Assembly: GCF_012034175.1 (NCBI RefSeq)
Contig: NZ_JAATEJ010000001.1
Span: 186,001-250,000 of the forward strand
Direction: 5' to 3'
DNA length: 64,000 bases
DNA from: Actinacidiphila epipremni
GTDB lineage: Bacteria; Actinomycetota; Actinomycetes; Streptomycetales; Streptomycetaceae
Positions 8,293-16,945 of the stretch are shown piece after piece. Positions within the stretch are counted from its first letter, which is position 1, and each line of letters opens with the position of its first letter. The notes beneath the pieces are model-generated. The model had not been told where the DNA came from. It made no database searches and saw nothing but the letters and a program-made list of their open reading frames with translations. The translations under genes were made by a program, and so were the position numbers.

Positions 8293-9855
8293 TCAGCCCA
8301 GCGACGCCAGGTGGTTCTTCAGGCCGAGGCCGTAGTTGGTCGCCGTACCGTCGTAGCTGGAGATCAGCGAAGGGCCGGAGGAGCAGTCCCAGGTGTTCCA
8401 GGTCCACCCGAGGTAGGACAGCTGGTGGCTGTCCAGCCAGCTCATGAAGCTGTCGGTGAAGGAGTGCGCGCAGGTGTTCTCGCCGATCTCACCGGCGACC
8501 AGCGGCACCTTCGCGGCGACCGGCGCCAACTGGGAGTCCCAGCAGGAGCTGTTCGCGCATGAGTTGAAGTTGTACACATGAACGGCCGCCGCCAGGTTGC
8601 CCGTCGGGTCGGTCGGCTCGTGCGCCAGCCACCCGGTGAGGTCGTTGGAGTAGGCCAGTCCGCCCATCAGCACGACGTTCTGCGCGCCGGTGCCACGTAC
8701 GGCGTCCAGCATGTCCTGCATACCCGCCACGTCGTAGCCGATGCCCGGGCAGGTGCCGCCGTCCCGCCAACACGTCCACGCCTGCTCGGTGTTGGAGGTC
8801 GCGCGGTCCGGGTAGGGCTCGTTGAACAGGTCGAAGACGATCGAGGTGTTCGACTTGAACGTGTTCGCCACACCGGTCCAGAACGGGATCGCGTACTGCG
8901 CGTCCGGCATCGGCTTCTGGCAGGTGGCGTTGACGTCCGTGCAGCCCGCCGAGTTGCCGGTGTAGAGGCCGTGCGTCCAGTGCAGCTCGACGATCGGCGT
9001 GATGCCGTGCGCGACCAGGCGGTTGACCCAGCCGGTGATCGCCGCGATGTAGTTGGCGCCGCCGTCGGCCGCCGGCACGTACGAAAGCCCCTCCCAGCAG
9101 TCCTCGTTGAGCGGCACGCGCACCGCGGTGACGCCCTTCCAGCTCTTGATCGCGTCGATCGCCGCGTCGTCGACCGGGCCGTCGAAGATGCCGTTGCCCT
9201 GCGCGCACGCGAACTCGGTGCCGGACCGGTTCACTCCGTGCAGGACGACCTGCTTGCCGGTGGAGTCGACCAGCTTGTTTCCGGCCACATGCAGCTTGGG
9301 CGGCGCGGTGTCCCCGCCGGGCGGGGTCGTGGGCGGCGTGGTCGGCGGGGTCGTCGGGGGAGTGGTCGGCGGGGTCGTGGGCGGTGTCGTCGGCGGGGTG
9401 GTGGGCGGCGTGGTCGGGGGCGCGGTGCCGTCGACGTTGCACGCCGTGCCGTTGAGCGTGAAGCTCGTCGGCGCCGGGTTGCTGCCCGACCAGCTGCCGA
9501 GGAAGCCGGCGCTGACGGTGCCGCCGGTGGGGATCACGCCGTTGTACGACATGGACGCCGCGGTCACGGTGCCGCCGGACTGGGTCCAGGTGGCGTTCCA
9601 GCCCTGGGTGACCTTCTGGCCGCCGGCGAAACCGAAGGTCAGGGTCCAACTGGTGGTCGGTGCCGCGTTGTTGGTGATGACAACGTTGCCCTGGAATCCG
9701 CTGTCCCACTGGTTGGTCACCGAGTAGGAGACCGCGCAGGCGGGCGCCGCGCCCGCCGCGCTGGTCGCGCCGAGCGTGGGTAGCAGCGCGGCGGCTGCCG
9801 CCGCCGTGCTCACGGCGGCCATGGACAGCGCCGCGGTGCGCGTGGGTCGTCGCAT
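8293..9855 (-). CDS. Secreted CBM2-GH5 endoglucanase (cellulase)
   Basis: Extracellular endo-1,4-beta-glucanase, 520 residues. The ATG at 9855 follows GAGGAG; a further in-frame ATG 30 bases upstream lacks a site. A signal peptide (MRRPTRTAALSM, Ala-rich core, cleavage near SAAGAAPA) leads to a CBM2 cellulose-binding domain (about residues 38-140, cysteines at each end, the conserved WDSGFQGNV and WNATW motifs). A linker of repeated TTPP units follows (about 145-185), then a GH5 domain with HWTHG, the acid/base glutamate in FDLFNEP (about residue 340) and the nucleophile in LVAGEIGE (about 456). It lies in a divergent arrangement with the GH48 gene, and both promoters carry CebR-type boxes. 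It would cut amorphous cellulose internally and supply chain ends for the GH48 enzyme. Confidence 0.92.
   Translation of the reverse strand: MRRPTRTAALSMAAVSTAAAAAALLPTLGATSAAGAAPACAVSYSVTNQWDSGFQGNVVITNNAAPTTSWTLTFGFAGGQKVTQGWNATWTQSGGTVTAASMSYNGVIPTGGTVSAGFLGSWSGSNPAPTSFTLNGTACNVDGTAPPTTPPTTPPTTPPTTPPTTPPTTPPTTPPTTPPGGDTAPPKLHVAGNKLVDSTGKQVVLHGVNRSGTEFACAQGNGIFDGPVDDAAIDAIKSWKGVTAVRVPLNEDCWEGLSYVPAADGGANYIAAITGWVNRLVAHGITPIVELHWTHGLYTGNSAGCTDVNATCQKPMPDAQYAIPFWTGVANTFKSNTSIVFDLFNEPYPDRATSNTEQAWTCWRDGGTCPGIGYDVAGMQDMLDAVRGTGAQNVVLMGGLAYSNDLTGWLAHEPTDPTGNLAAAVHVYNFNSCANSSCWDSQLAPVAAKVPLVAGEIGENTCAHSFTDSFMSWLDSHQLSYLGWTWNTWDCSSGPSLISSYDGTATNYGLGLKNHLASLG
9318..9421 (-). repeat. 12-bp repeat encoding the TTPP linker
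   Basis: A run of imperfect 12-base units (GGCGGGGTCGTG type on the plus strand) encodes about eight Pro-Pro-Thr-Thr units between the CBM2 and GH5 domains. Such Pro/Thr linkers are flexible and often O-glycosylated. The repeat can change length by slippage. Confidence 0.8.
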
Positions 9856-9889
9856 GTGCGACTCCTCGTGATGTGGGGGGATCAAGAAG

Positions 9890-9931
9890 TGGACGCGCTC
9901 CCACTGGTCCGGCGCAGAACCCTAGCGTCAA
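9890..9931 (-). promoter_or_regulatory. GH5 cellulase promoter with imperfect CebR box
   Basis: TGGACGCGCTCCCA (9890-9903) matches the CebR consensus at 12 of 14 bases. On the minus strand TTGACG (9926-9931) lies 17 bases upstream of ACCAGT (9903-9908), a weak -10 that abuts the box. The arrangement is the same as at cebE and the GH48 gene: TTGAC-type -35, poor -10, box next to it. Confidence 0.6.
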
Positions 9932-9994
9932 GTCCGCTCCAGGGGTAGAGGGGAATATGCGTCGGCCCGCGAACAGGCCGTTGCGCTTCACCTC

Positions 9995-10037
9995 TTGACA
10001 GGTCTTTGGCAACGCCTTGATGGTGGGAGCGCTCCCA
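9995..10037 (+). promoter_or_regulatory. GH48 cellulase promoter with perfect CebR operator
   Basis: TTGACA (9995-10000) is followed after 17 bases by TGATGG (10018-10023). Directly adjoining is GTGGGAGCGCTCCCAC (10023-10038), identical to the cebE operator, whose 14-base core is at 10024-10037. Bound CebR would cover the transcription start. Confidence 0.8.
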
Positions 10038-10097
10038 CTGGTTCACAGATCCATCGCAGGACACATCCCCCCACGAACCGCGAGGAGGACCTCTCGC

Positions 10098-13034
10098 ATG
10101 GCAAGAGGAAGACCGATCGTCACGCGCGCGCGACGGCGGACCACCAAGTTGCTGACGGCGCTGGTCGCGGCGCTCGCCCTGCCGCTCGGCCTGACCGTGG
10201 CCACCGGCGGCGGTGTCGCGCACGCGGCCGGGCTGCAGTGCAGCGTCGACTACACGACGCAGGACTGGGGTTCCGGCTTCACCGCCAACGCCAAGATCAC
10301 CAACCTGGGCACCGACGCGATCAACGGCTGGACGCTGACGTACTCGTACACCGGCAACCAGGCGCTGCAGAGCGGCTGGAACGGCACCTGGTCGCAGTCC
10401 GGCAAGGCCGTCACCGTCAAGTCGCTGGACTGGAACAAGACGATCGCGCCGAACGCCAACATCACCACGAGCGCGAACTTCAACTACAGCGGCACCAACG
10501 CCGCGCCGACGACCTTCAGCGTCAACGGCACGGTGTGCGGCGGCGCCCACCAGCCGCCGCTGCCGGTGCTCACCAGCCCGGCGGCCGGCGCCACCTACAG
10601 CGCGGGCGCGACCATCCCGCTGGCGGCGACCGCGGTCGCGGCGGACAGCGCGACCATCACCAAGGTCGAGTTCTACAGCGACACGACCCTGCTGGCCACC
10701 GACACCACCGCGCCGTACTCGTTCGACTGGACGAACGTCTCGGCCGGTGACTACTCGGTCTACGCCAAGGCGTACGACAGCCTCGGCGCGTCCGCCGAGT
10801 CCACCCCGGTGGGCGTGCACGTCGCGACCGGCCCGGCGATCGTCGCCTCGCCGACGACGCTGTCGGTCCAGCAGGGCAAGACCGGCACGTTCGGCGTGAA
10901 GCTCTCCAGCGCGCCGACCGCCAACGTCACGGTGGCCGTGGCCCGCACCGCGGGCAACACCTCGCTGAGCGTCCAGTCCGGGGCGAGCCTGACCTTCACC
11001 CCGGCCAACTGGTCCACCGCGCAGAACGTGACGATCGCCGCAGCCGCCACCGGCTCCGGCTCGGCCACCTTCTCGGCGACCGCCACCGGCTACAGCGCGG
11101 CGACCGTCAGCGTCAGCGAGATCGGCGCGACCGGCGACTACGCGGCCCGGTTCCTCACGCTCTACGGGAAGATCACCGACCCCGCGAGCGGCTACTTCTC
11201 GCCCAAGGGCATCCCGTACCACTCGGTCGAGACGCTCATGGTCGAAGCCCCGGACTACGGTCACGAGACCACGTCCGAGGCGTACTCGTACATGATCTGG
11301 CTGCAGGCCATGTACGGCGAGGTCAGCGGGGACTGGAGCAAGTTCAACGCGGCGTGGACGACCATGGAAACGTACATGATCCCCACACACGCCGACCAGC
11401 CGACCAACAGCTTCTACAACGCCAGCTCGCCGGCCACCTACGCCCCCGAGCACCCGCTGCCGTCGGACTACCCCTCGCAGCTGGACAGCAGCGTCAAGTC
11501 CGGTGTCGACCCGATCGCCGGCGAGCTGAAGTCGGCGTACGGCACGGACGACATCTACGGCATGCACTGGCTGGAGGACGTCGACAACGTCTACGGCTAC
11601 GGTGACACGCCCGGTGGCGGCTGCGAGCTCGGCCCGACGGCGGCCGGCCCGTCGTACATCAACACCTTCCAGCGCGGCGCCCAGGAGTCGGTCTGGGAGA
11701 CGGTCCCGCAGCCGACCTGCGACGCCTTCAAGTACGGCGGCAAGAACGGCTACCTGGACCTCTTCACGGGCGACTCGCAGTACGCCCAGCAGTGGAAGTA
11801 CACCGACGCCCCGGACGCCGACGCGCGCGCCATCCAGGCCGCGTACTGGGCGGACACCTGGGCCAAGGCGCAGGGCAAGTCCGCGGACGTGGCGGACACC
11901 GTCGCCAAGGCCGGCAAGATGGGCGACTACCTGCGGTACTCGTTCTTCGACAAGTACTTCAAGAAGATCGGCAACTGCACCAGCCCGAGCTGCCCGGCCG
12001 GCACCGGCAAGGACAGCGAGCACTACCTGCTGTCCTGGTACTACGCCTGGGGCGGCTCGTCCGGCTCCGGCGGCGGCTGGGCCTGGCGCATCGGTGACGG
12101 CGCCTCGCACTTCGGCTACCAGAACCCGCTGGCGGCCTACGCGCTGACCACCGACCCGGCCATGGCGCCGAAGTCGGCGACCGGCAAGCAGGACTGGACC
12201 ACCAGCCTGAGCCGGCAGCTGGAGTTCTACCAGTGGCTGCAGTCCTCCGAGGGCGCCATCGCCGGTGGCGCCACCAACAGCTGGGACGGCGCCTACGGCC
12301 AGCCCCCGGCCGGCACGCCCACCTTCTACGGGATGGCGTACGACTGGGAGCCCGTCTACCACGACCCGCCGTCGAACCAGTGGTTCGGCATGCAGGCCTG
12401 GTCGATGGAGCGGGTCGCGGAGTACTACCAGCAGACCGGTGACGCCAAGGCCAAGAAGATCCTCGACAAGTGGGTCGCCTGGGCCATGTCCGAGACCACC
12501 GTCAACGCGGACGGCACCTTCAAGATCCCGTCCGACCTCCAGTGGACCGGCGCGCCGGACACCTGGAACGCGGCCAGCCCGGGCAGCAACGCCGGCCTGC
12601 ACGTGACGGTCTCGGCCTACGGCAACGACCTGGGCGTCACGGCGGCCTACGCCAAGACGCTGTCCTACTACGCCGCCAAGTCCGGCAACACCCAGGCCCA
12701 GAACATGGCCAAGGCGCTGCTCGACGGCATGTGGACGAACTACCAGGACCCGCTGGGCATCGCCACCCCGGAGACCCGGGCGGACTACAACCGGTTCGAC
12801 GACCCGGTCTACGTGCCGTCCAGCTTCTCCGGCACGATGCCCAACGGCGACAAGATCGACTCCAACTCGACGTTCATCGAGCTGCGGTCCTTCTACAAGA
12901 ACGACCCGAACTGGCCGAAGGTCCAGGCGTACCTGAACGGTGGGAGCGTGCCGAGCTTCACGTACCACCGCTTCTGGGCCCAGGCCGACATCGCGATGGC
13001 GATGGGGGCGTACGGGCTGCTCTTCGGGGCGTGA
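10098..13034 (+). CDS. Secreted CBM2-GH48 reducing-end cellobiohydrolase
   Basis: Processive exocellulase releasing cellobiose, 978 residues. The ATG at 10098 has GAGGAGG 10 bases upstream. A twin-Arg-rich N-terminus and hydrophobic core ([17 protein letters not shown], cleavage near AHAA) form the signal peptide. Next come CBM2 (about residues 38-140), an Ig-like domain (about 155-245), a second beta-sandwich module (about 250-345) and the GH48 catalytic domain (about 350-978). The GH48 motif [10 protein letters not shown] (near 390), carrying the acid glutamate, and [10 protein letters not shown] (about 505) are intact, as is the C-terminal [13 protein letters not shown]. It has the strongest CebR box in its promoter. 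The secreted product, cellobiose, is the substrate of CebEFG next door. Confidence 0.93.
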   Translation: MARGRPIVTRARRRTTKLLTALVAALALPLGLTVATGGGVAHAAGLQCSVDYTTQDWGSGFTANAKITNLGTDAINGWTLTYSYTGNQALQSGWNGTWSQSGKAVTVKSLDWNKTIAPNANITTSANFNYSGTNAAPTTFSVNGTVCGGAHQPPLPVLTSPAAGATYSAGATIPLAATAVAADSATITKVEFYSDTTLLATDTTAPYSFDWTNVSAGDYSVYAKAYDSLGASAESTPVGVHVATGPAIVASPTTLSVQQGKTGTFGVKLSSAPTANVTVAVARTAGNTSLSVQSGASLTFTPANWSTAQNVTIAAAATGSGSATFSATATGYSAATVSVSEIGATGDYAARFLTLYGKITDPASGYFSPKGIPYHSVETLMVEAPDYGHETTSEAYSYMIWLQAMYGEVSGDWSKFNAAWTTMETYMIPTHADQPTNSFYNASSPATYAPEHPLPSDYPSQLDSSVKSGVDPIAGELKSAYGTDDIYGMHWLEDVDNVYGYGDTPGGGCELGPTAAGPSYINTFQRGAQESVWETVPQPTCDAFKYGGKNGYLDLFTGDSQYAQQWKYTDAPDADARAIQAAYWADTWAKAQGKSADVADTVAKAGKMGDYLRYSFFDKYFKKIGNCTSPSCPAGTGKDSEHYLLSWYYAWGGSSGSGGGWAWRIGDGASHFGYQNPLAAYALTTDPAMAPKSATGKQDWTTSLSRQLEFYQWLQSSEGAIAGGATNSWDGAYGQPPAGTPTFYGMAYDWEPVYHDPPSNQWFGMQAWSMERVAEYYQQTGDAKAKKILDKWVAWAMSETTVNADGTFKIPSDLQWTGAPDTWNAASPGSNAGLHVTVSAYGNDLGVTAAYAKTLSYYAAKSGNTQAQNMAKALLDGMWTNYQDPLGIATPETRADYNRFDDPVYVPSSFSGTMPNGDKIDSNSTFIELRSFYKNDPNWPKVQAYLNGGSVPSFTYHRFWAQADIAMAMGAYGLLFGA

Positions 13035-13081
13035 CGCCCGGGGGGTGGCCTTCGGGGGTGTGACCTCCGGAGGCCGGCCCT

Positions 13082-13102
13082 CGGGGGTGATCCGGACCCC
13101 CG
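13082..13102 (+). terminator. Possible terminator after the GH48 gene
   Basis: CGGGGGT (13082-13088) and ACCCCCG (13096-13102) form a short perfect stem with a 7-base loop, 48 bases past the stop. There is no T-run, and GC-rich alternatives exist nearby. Confidence 0.35.
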
Positions 13103-13274
13103 GTGGGAGCGGGGGCGGGAGATGACCCGGGACGCCTGACAGTCGCCCGGCCGCCTCCGCCCTCCCACCGGGCCTCACCGCGGCTCCGTTCCCTCCCCGG
13201 CACTGGGGGGAGCGGGGCCGCGGTTCTTTTGCGGCGCGGTTTCTTTTATGCCGCGGGGGCGCGGGGGCGGGGGC

Positions 13275-14003
13275 TTACGCGTCCGGAGCCGGCAGGCTGA
13301 TGTGCGGGACGGCGCTCGCGGGGTCCACGCCCGCGAAGGCCAGGCCGATGACGAAGCCGGCGACCTCCTCCAGCTGCCGGGCCCGGCGCAGGGGGCCGAG
13401 GACGGCGGGCTGGCCGCCCGCGTCGGCCACGAGCTGCGACACGGCGGCGAGGGCGGCGTCGTCGTCGCCGGCGAGCACGACGGTGACGGGCTCGCGGGCG
13501 GGCTCGGCGGCGGGCTCTCGGCGGCGCTGCTCCGGGCCCGGCTCGGGGTGCGGCTCCGGGCGGGGCTCGGGGCCCGGCTCGGGGCAGGGCTGCCACTGGT
13601 CGGCGGCGAAGAGGTGGAAGCCCTTGACGACGTGCGCGCCCGGCGCGAGGTCCGCGAGGTGCTCGGCGGCCGAGCGGCCGTCAGGGGTGAGGAGTTCGCC
13701 CACGCCGTGCGCGACCGCGTTGGTCGGGTCGAGCAGGGGCGTGCCGGCGAGCGTGCCCTCCTTCGCGCCGGCGAGGGCGAGGATGTCGGCGAGCCCTTCC
13801 CACGCGACCGCGACCAGCACCACGTCGGCGCCCGCCGCCGCCTCCCGCGGTTCCACGGCGACCGCCGCCCCGCCGATCCGCCCGGCGGCTGCGGCGGCCT
13901 TCTCCCGCGACCGCCCGCCGATCCGTATCGCATGCCCCGCCCGCGCCCACGCCGTCCCCAGCCCCACGGCCAGCGTGCCCGTCCCCAGGATCCCGATCCG
14001 CAT
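13275..14003 (-). CDS. F420-dependent NADP oxidoreductase-like Rossmann protein
   Basis: About 242 residues. The N-terminus MRIGILGTGTLAVGLGTA is a Rossmann GxGxxxxG fold typical of the F420-dependent NADP reductase family (pfam F420_oxidored), and IRIGGRS is the usual beta-2 turn. The start at 14003 gives exactly this N-terminus; upstream in-frame codons add only low-complexity sequence. An unusual Glu/Pro-rich stretch (PEPGPEPRPEPHPEPG, about residues 140-170) interrupts the middle of the domain and is encoded by a short DNA repeat. Cofactor and substrate are not decided by sequence. Divergent from an HxlR regulator, which probably controls it. Confidence 0.75.
   Translation of the reverse strand: MRIGILGTGTLAVGLGTAWARAGHAIRIGGRSREKAAAAAGRIGGAAVAVEPREAAAGADVVLVAVAWEGLADILALAGAKEGTLAGTPLLDPTNAVAHGVGELLTPDGRSAAEHLADLAPGAHVVKGFHLFAADQWQPCPEPGPEPRPEPHPEPGPEQRRREPAAEPAREPVTVVLAGDDDAALAAVSQLVADAGGQPAVLGPLRRARQLEEVAGFVIGLAFAGVDPASAVPHISLPAPDA
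13484..13593 (-). repeat. Low-complexity Glu-Pro repeat inside the Rossmann reductase
   Basis: Imperfect 12-base units of GGCTCGGGG(C/T)NC type encode repeated PEPxPEP dipeptides followed by REPAAEPAREP. Family members lack this segment as far as I recall, so it looks like an in-frame expansion in a surface loop. Confidence 0.6.
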
Positions 14004-14076
14004 GCCCTGCTCCCGTTCCCGTTGCCGTTCCGGCTTCCCGGCGCCCCCGGCCTGCCCGGCGGCGTACCGGGGGCCA

Positions 14077-14113
14077 CGGTAGGAAACCCGATACGCACCA
14101 CCCGGTAGGCAAC
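14077..14113. promoter_or_regulatory. Candidate HxlR operator: two direct repeats
   Basis: CGGTAGGAAAC (14077-14087) and CGGTAGGCAAC (14103-14113) are 11-base direct repeats with one mismatch, 26 bases apart, in the 127-base gap between the reductase and the HxlR gene. Spacing near 2.5 helical turns fits dimeric winged-helix binding. Inference only. Confidence 0.4.
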
Positions 14114-14130
14114 GCCTGGGGCACGATGGG

Positions 14131-14712
14131 GTGATGGAGACCGCGCGGGGCGCTCCGGGCGCCGGTGAGGGCACGGGTGCCGCCGGCGCGCGGCCCGTCC
14201 GGGGGTGCGGGGCGCCTGCGGGCGCCCGGGGGGCCGCCGATGCCGGGCCTTTGGCGGAGCGCGGGGTGCCGGCGGGCGCCGGGGCTGCGTGGGGCGCCGG
14301 GGCCGTACCGGAGTCCGTGGCAGGGGCGGGTGCCGACGGCTCCCGGGCGGCCGGCGACTGCCCGCCCTTCCTCGCCGACTGCCGGCTGCGGGCGGCGACC
14401 GAGTTGCTGGCGCACACCTGGGACGGTGTCGTCCTCGCGGGGCTGCGGTCCGGGCCGCGGCGGCGCCGGGACCTGCTCCGGTGGCTGGGCGGGGTGAGCG
14501 ACAAGGCGCTGACCGAGACCTTGCGCCGCCTCCAGGCCAACGGCCTGGTCGACCGCCATCCGCGCCCGGCCGCCCCGCCGCACGTCGACTACGCCCTGAC
14601 GCCGCTCGGCGCCTCCCTCGTCGACGGCCCCCTGCGGGCGCTGGCCGACTGGACGCTGGCCCACGGCGACGACCTCCTCGCGGCCCAGGACCCGCCGCCC
14701 GCGGCGGGGTGA
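14131..14712 (+). CDS. HxlR-family winged-helix regulator with long disordered N-terminus
   Basis: 193 residues. The C-terminal half (about 80-190) is an HxlR domain: ELLAHTWDGVVLAGLRSG, then the recognition region VSDKALTETLRRLQANGLVDR and the wing PHVDYALTPLG. The first 75 residues are Gly/Ala/Pro-rich and carry no recognisable fold; a shorter product from an internal start is possible. GTG (14131) and ATG (14134) are adjacent with only GGGG upstream, so the start is uncertain. Typical HxlR proteins are about 110-150 residues. It is divergent from the Rossmann reductase, a common regulator-target arrangement. Confidence 0.75.
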   Translation: MMETARGAPGAGEGTGAAGARPVRGCGAPAGARGAADAGPLAERGVPAGAGAAWGAGAVPESVAGAGADGSRAAGDCPPFLADCRLRAATELLAHTWDGVVLAGLRSGPRRRRDLLRWLGGVSDKALTETLRRLQANGLVDRHPRPAAPPHVDYALTPLGASLVDGPLRALADWTLAHGDDLLAAQDPPPAAG

Positions 14713-14787
14713 GCCGGCGGTTACCCGGAGGGTGGGCCCGGCGGGGAACGGACGCCCCGCCGTCGATGCGCCCCGCGGGGCCGCGGC

Positions 14788-15600
14788 TCAGTCGACGAGC
14801 GCGCCGGCCGACATGTTGACGATCGCGCCGGTCATCGCGGCCGACCGGTCCGACGCCAGGAAGGTCGCGGTCTCGGCGACCTCGGCGAGCGTGGGCAGCC
14901 GCCCCAGCAGCGTCCCCTGCGCCATGCCTCCGCCCTCCAGCAGCTCCCGTACCGACACCCCGGCCGCCGCCGCGATCTTCTCGAAGAGCTCCCCGGTGTA
15001 GGAGCCGGCCGCCGGGGCGTCGACGACGGCGTGCGGCCGGATGCCGATGACCCGGACGCCGGCCGGCGCCAACTCCGCCGCCAGCGCCCGCGAGAAGGCC
15101 TCCTTGCCGGCCGCGCTGACCGCGTGCCCGAGGATGCCGCCCACCGCCAGCTTCGCGCCCGGCTCGGAGAGGGTCAGGATGACGCCGGACCGGTCGCCGC
15201 CCATGTGCCGCGCCACGGCCTTGCTGGTGAGGAACTGCGCCCGCAGGAAGCCGTCGACGGGCCGCATGAACTCCTCCAGGGTGAGGTCAGCGAGCGGCGT
15301 CCCCTGGTCGTGCGGGAAACTCACCGCGTTGAGGGCGATGTCGATGCCGCCGGCCGCCGCGGCGACGCCGGCCGCGTGCTCGTCGACCGCCCGCTGGTCG
15401 AGCACGTCGACCCGCGCGGTCTGCGCCGTCCCGCCCGCCGCGGCGATCTCGCCGGCCACCGCGTCGAGCGTCGCCTTCGTCCGCCCGGCGAGGAAGACCC
15501 GCGCGCCTTCCCGGGCGAACGCCCGCGCGACGGCACCGCCGATGGCGCCCCCGCCCCCGTAGATCACGGCGTTCTTGTCCTTGAGCAGCTGTCCACTCAC
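14788..15600 (-). CDS. SDR-family oxidoreductase lacking the canonical catalytic tyrosine
   Basis: 270 residues. The nucleotide-binding motif is VIYGGGGAIGGAVARAF (residues 12-28) and the central strand LNAVSF replaces the usual NNAG. At the YxxxK position the sequence reads VSAAGKEAF, leaving the lysine but placing serine where tyrosine is expected. The glycine-rich motif resembles enoyl-reductase-like or divergent SDRs. The C-terminus (TGAIVNMSAGALVD) is typical of the fold. GTG start at 15600 with GGGAGG upstream. Divergent from an HxlR-SCP2 regulator that likely controls it. It may be an atypical reductase or a non-catalytic member. Confidence 0.8.
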   Translation of the reverse strand: MSGQLLKDKNAVIYGGGGAIGGAVARAFAREGARVFLAGRTKATLDAVAGEIAAAGGTAQTARVDVLDQRAVDEHAAGVAAAAGGIDIALNAVSFPHDQGTPLADLTLEEFMRPVDGFLRAQFLTSKAVARHMGGDRSGVILTLSEPGAKLAVGGILGHAVSAAGKEAFSRALAAELAPAGVRVIGIRPHAVVDAPAAGSYTGELFEKIAAAAGVSVRELLEGGGMAQGTLLGRLPTLAEVAETATFLASDRSAAMTGAIVNMSAGALVD

Positions 15601-15666
15601 TACGAAGCCTCCCGGCTCGCACTCGTCCGGGCCCGGTGCGGCCCGTGCGGAAAACCAACCACATCA

Positions 15667-15683
15667 GGTTGTGAAAAACAATC
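15667..15683. promoter_or_regulatory. Candidate operator between the SDR and its HxlR regulator
   Basis: TTGT-GAAAA-ACAA (15669-15681) is a short inverted repeat in an A/T-rich patch of an otherwise GC-rich 143-base divergent promoter region. It is a plausible regulator site or promoter element, not more. Confidence 0.3.
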
Positions 15684-15743
15684 ACCCGCTGTGCTATTTT
15701 CGGCTCGGAGCCGGACGGGGAAGTGACGACAGGGAGTGCGACC

Positions 15744-16388
15744 ATGCCGACCACCCGCAGCTACCGGGACGCATGCGGGATCGCCCGGGCCCTCGACGTC
15801 GTGGGGGAGCGGTGGGCGCTGCTGGTCGTACGCGAACTGCTCCTGGCCCCGCAGCGCTTCTCCGAGCTGCGGCACGCGCTGCCGCACGTCAGCTCGAACC
15901 TGCTCGCCGACCGGCTGCGCGAGCTGGAGCACAACGGCGTGGTGCGCCGCGGCCAGGCCCCGGCGGCGGATCCGCGGGCCTATGAACTGACCGAGCGCGG
16001 CCGGGCGCTGGAGCCGATCCTGCTGGCGCTCGGCGACTGGGGCATGGCCGCGCCGCAGCCCCCGCCGCCGGCCTCACTCAGCGCGACCTCCGTGCTGATC
16101 TTCCTCCAGGGCGCCGCCCGCCCCGACCCGGCGGCCCCACCCCTCGACTGCCGCCTGGAGCTCGACGACCGCGTCTGGACGGTCCGCCTCGCCGCCGGCC
16201 GCGCCCACGTCCACCCCGGCGCGACCACCACCGCCGACGTCCTCCTGCGCACCGACCCCACGACCCTCAGCACCCTCCTGACCGACCCCACCACCCTCCC
16301 CGCCGCCTGCGCGGCCGGCACCGCCACGGTCGTCGGCGACCCCGCCACCGTCTCCCGCCTCCTCCACGCGATCCCCCCACCCGCATAA
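15744..16388 (+). CDS. HxlR-family regulator fused to an SCP2-like sterol/lipid-binding domain
   Basis: 214 residues. The ATG at 15744 follows AGGGAG by 7 bases. Residues 5-95 form the HxlR winged helix (YRDACGIARALDVVGERWALL, then ELRHALPHVSSNLLADRLREL, and the wing RAYELTERGRALEP). Residues 105-214 fit the SCP2-like domain often found at the C-terminus of this regulator type (CRLELDDRVWTVRLAAG, ATTTADVLLRTDPTTLSTLL), which may bind a hydrophobic ligand. Divergent from the SDR gene. A regulator sensing the SDR substrate is the natural inference. Confidence 0.85.
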   Translation: MPTTRSYRDACGIARALDVVGERWALLVVRELLLAPQRFSELRHALPHVSSNLLADRLRELEHNGVVRRGQAPAADPRAYELTERGRALEPILLALGDWGMAAPQPPPPASLSATSVLIFLQGAARPDPAAPPLDCRLELDDRVWTVRLAAGRAHVHPGATTTADVLLRTDPTTLSTLLTDPTTLPAACAAGTATVVGDPATVSRLLHAIPPPA

Positions 16389-16456
16389 CTGGCGCCCCGC
16401 CCCCGCCCCCGGTACCGTCGTCCGCCCGTTCCCGCCCGACGCCCTCCGGAGCCCCC

Positions 16457-16714
16457 ATGCCCGCCGAGCCCCTCAAAGCCCACTTCACCCCGGACCCGAT
16501 ACAGCTCCCCGACGGCCGCAAAGTGCGCATCAGCGCCTACCCCGACGGCAGCATCCGCATCCGCGTCGACGGCCTCCCCTACGTCCTGACCGAGGCCTAC
16601 CTCTCCGGCAACCCGGACAAGGACCAGGCGATCCTGAAGCTCTCCCCGGGCAAGCAGGGCAGCAACGCCGCCTACAACTACGTCGAGGAACTCGAAAAAA
16701 AGCTCCACCCGTAG
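16457..16714 (+). CDS. Small conserved hypothetical protein
   Basis: 85 residues, soluble, mixed charged: MPAEPLKAHFTPDPIQL at the N-terminus and YVEELEKKLHP at the C-terminus. The alternating pattern RKVRISAYPDGSIRIRVDG suggests beta strands followed by a C-terminal helix. Codon use is typical of the neighbourhood. I do not recognise a family. It lies 68 bases after the HxlR-SCP2 gene on the same strand with a weak ribosome site (CCGGAG), so it could be co-transcribed. Confidence 0.6.
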   Translation: MPAEPLKAHFTPDPIQLPDGRKVRISAYPDGSIRIRVDGLPYVLTEAYLSGNPDKDQAILKLSPGKQGSNAAYNYVEELEKKLHP

Positions 16715-16945
16715 GACCCGCCCCGGCCGCCACGCCCCCCTTAGTCCCCCACCACCCCACCCCGCCACCAACGCCGGCGTTTTCCAGCCTTTCCCCGAAC
16801 GCCCCTCGGGGGGAGACCTGTCCGTACCCACCGGAGCAGACACCAAAGCCCCGGCGCCACTTGCCCGGCGCCGGGCCGGCCCAGCGGCAGTAACCCCGGC
16901 CGCCGCGACGGGGGACGCGGACGACCGGGGCCGTACGGGGGCGGG

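Noticed and set aside
9882..13178. Minus-strand open frame of 1098 codons opposite the GH48 gene
   Set aside because: Low-complexity Arg/Val/Gly composition, antisense to an intact cellulase, and no ribosome site.
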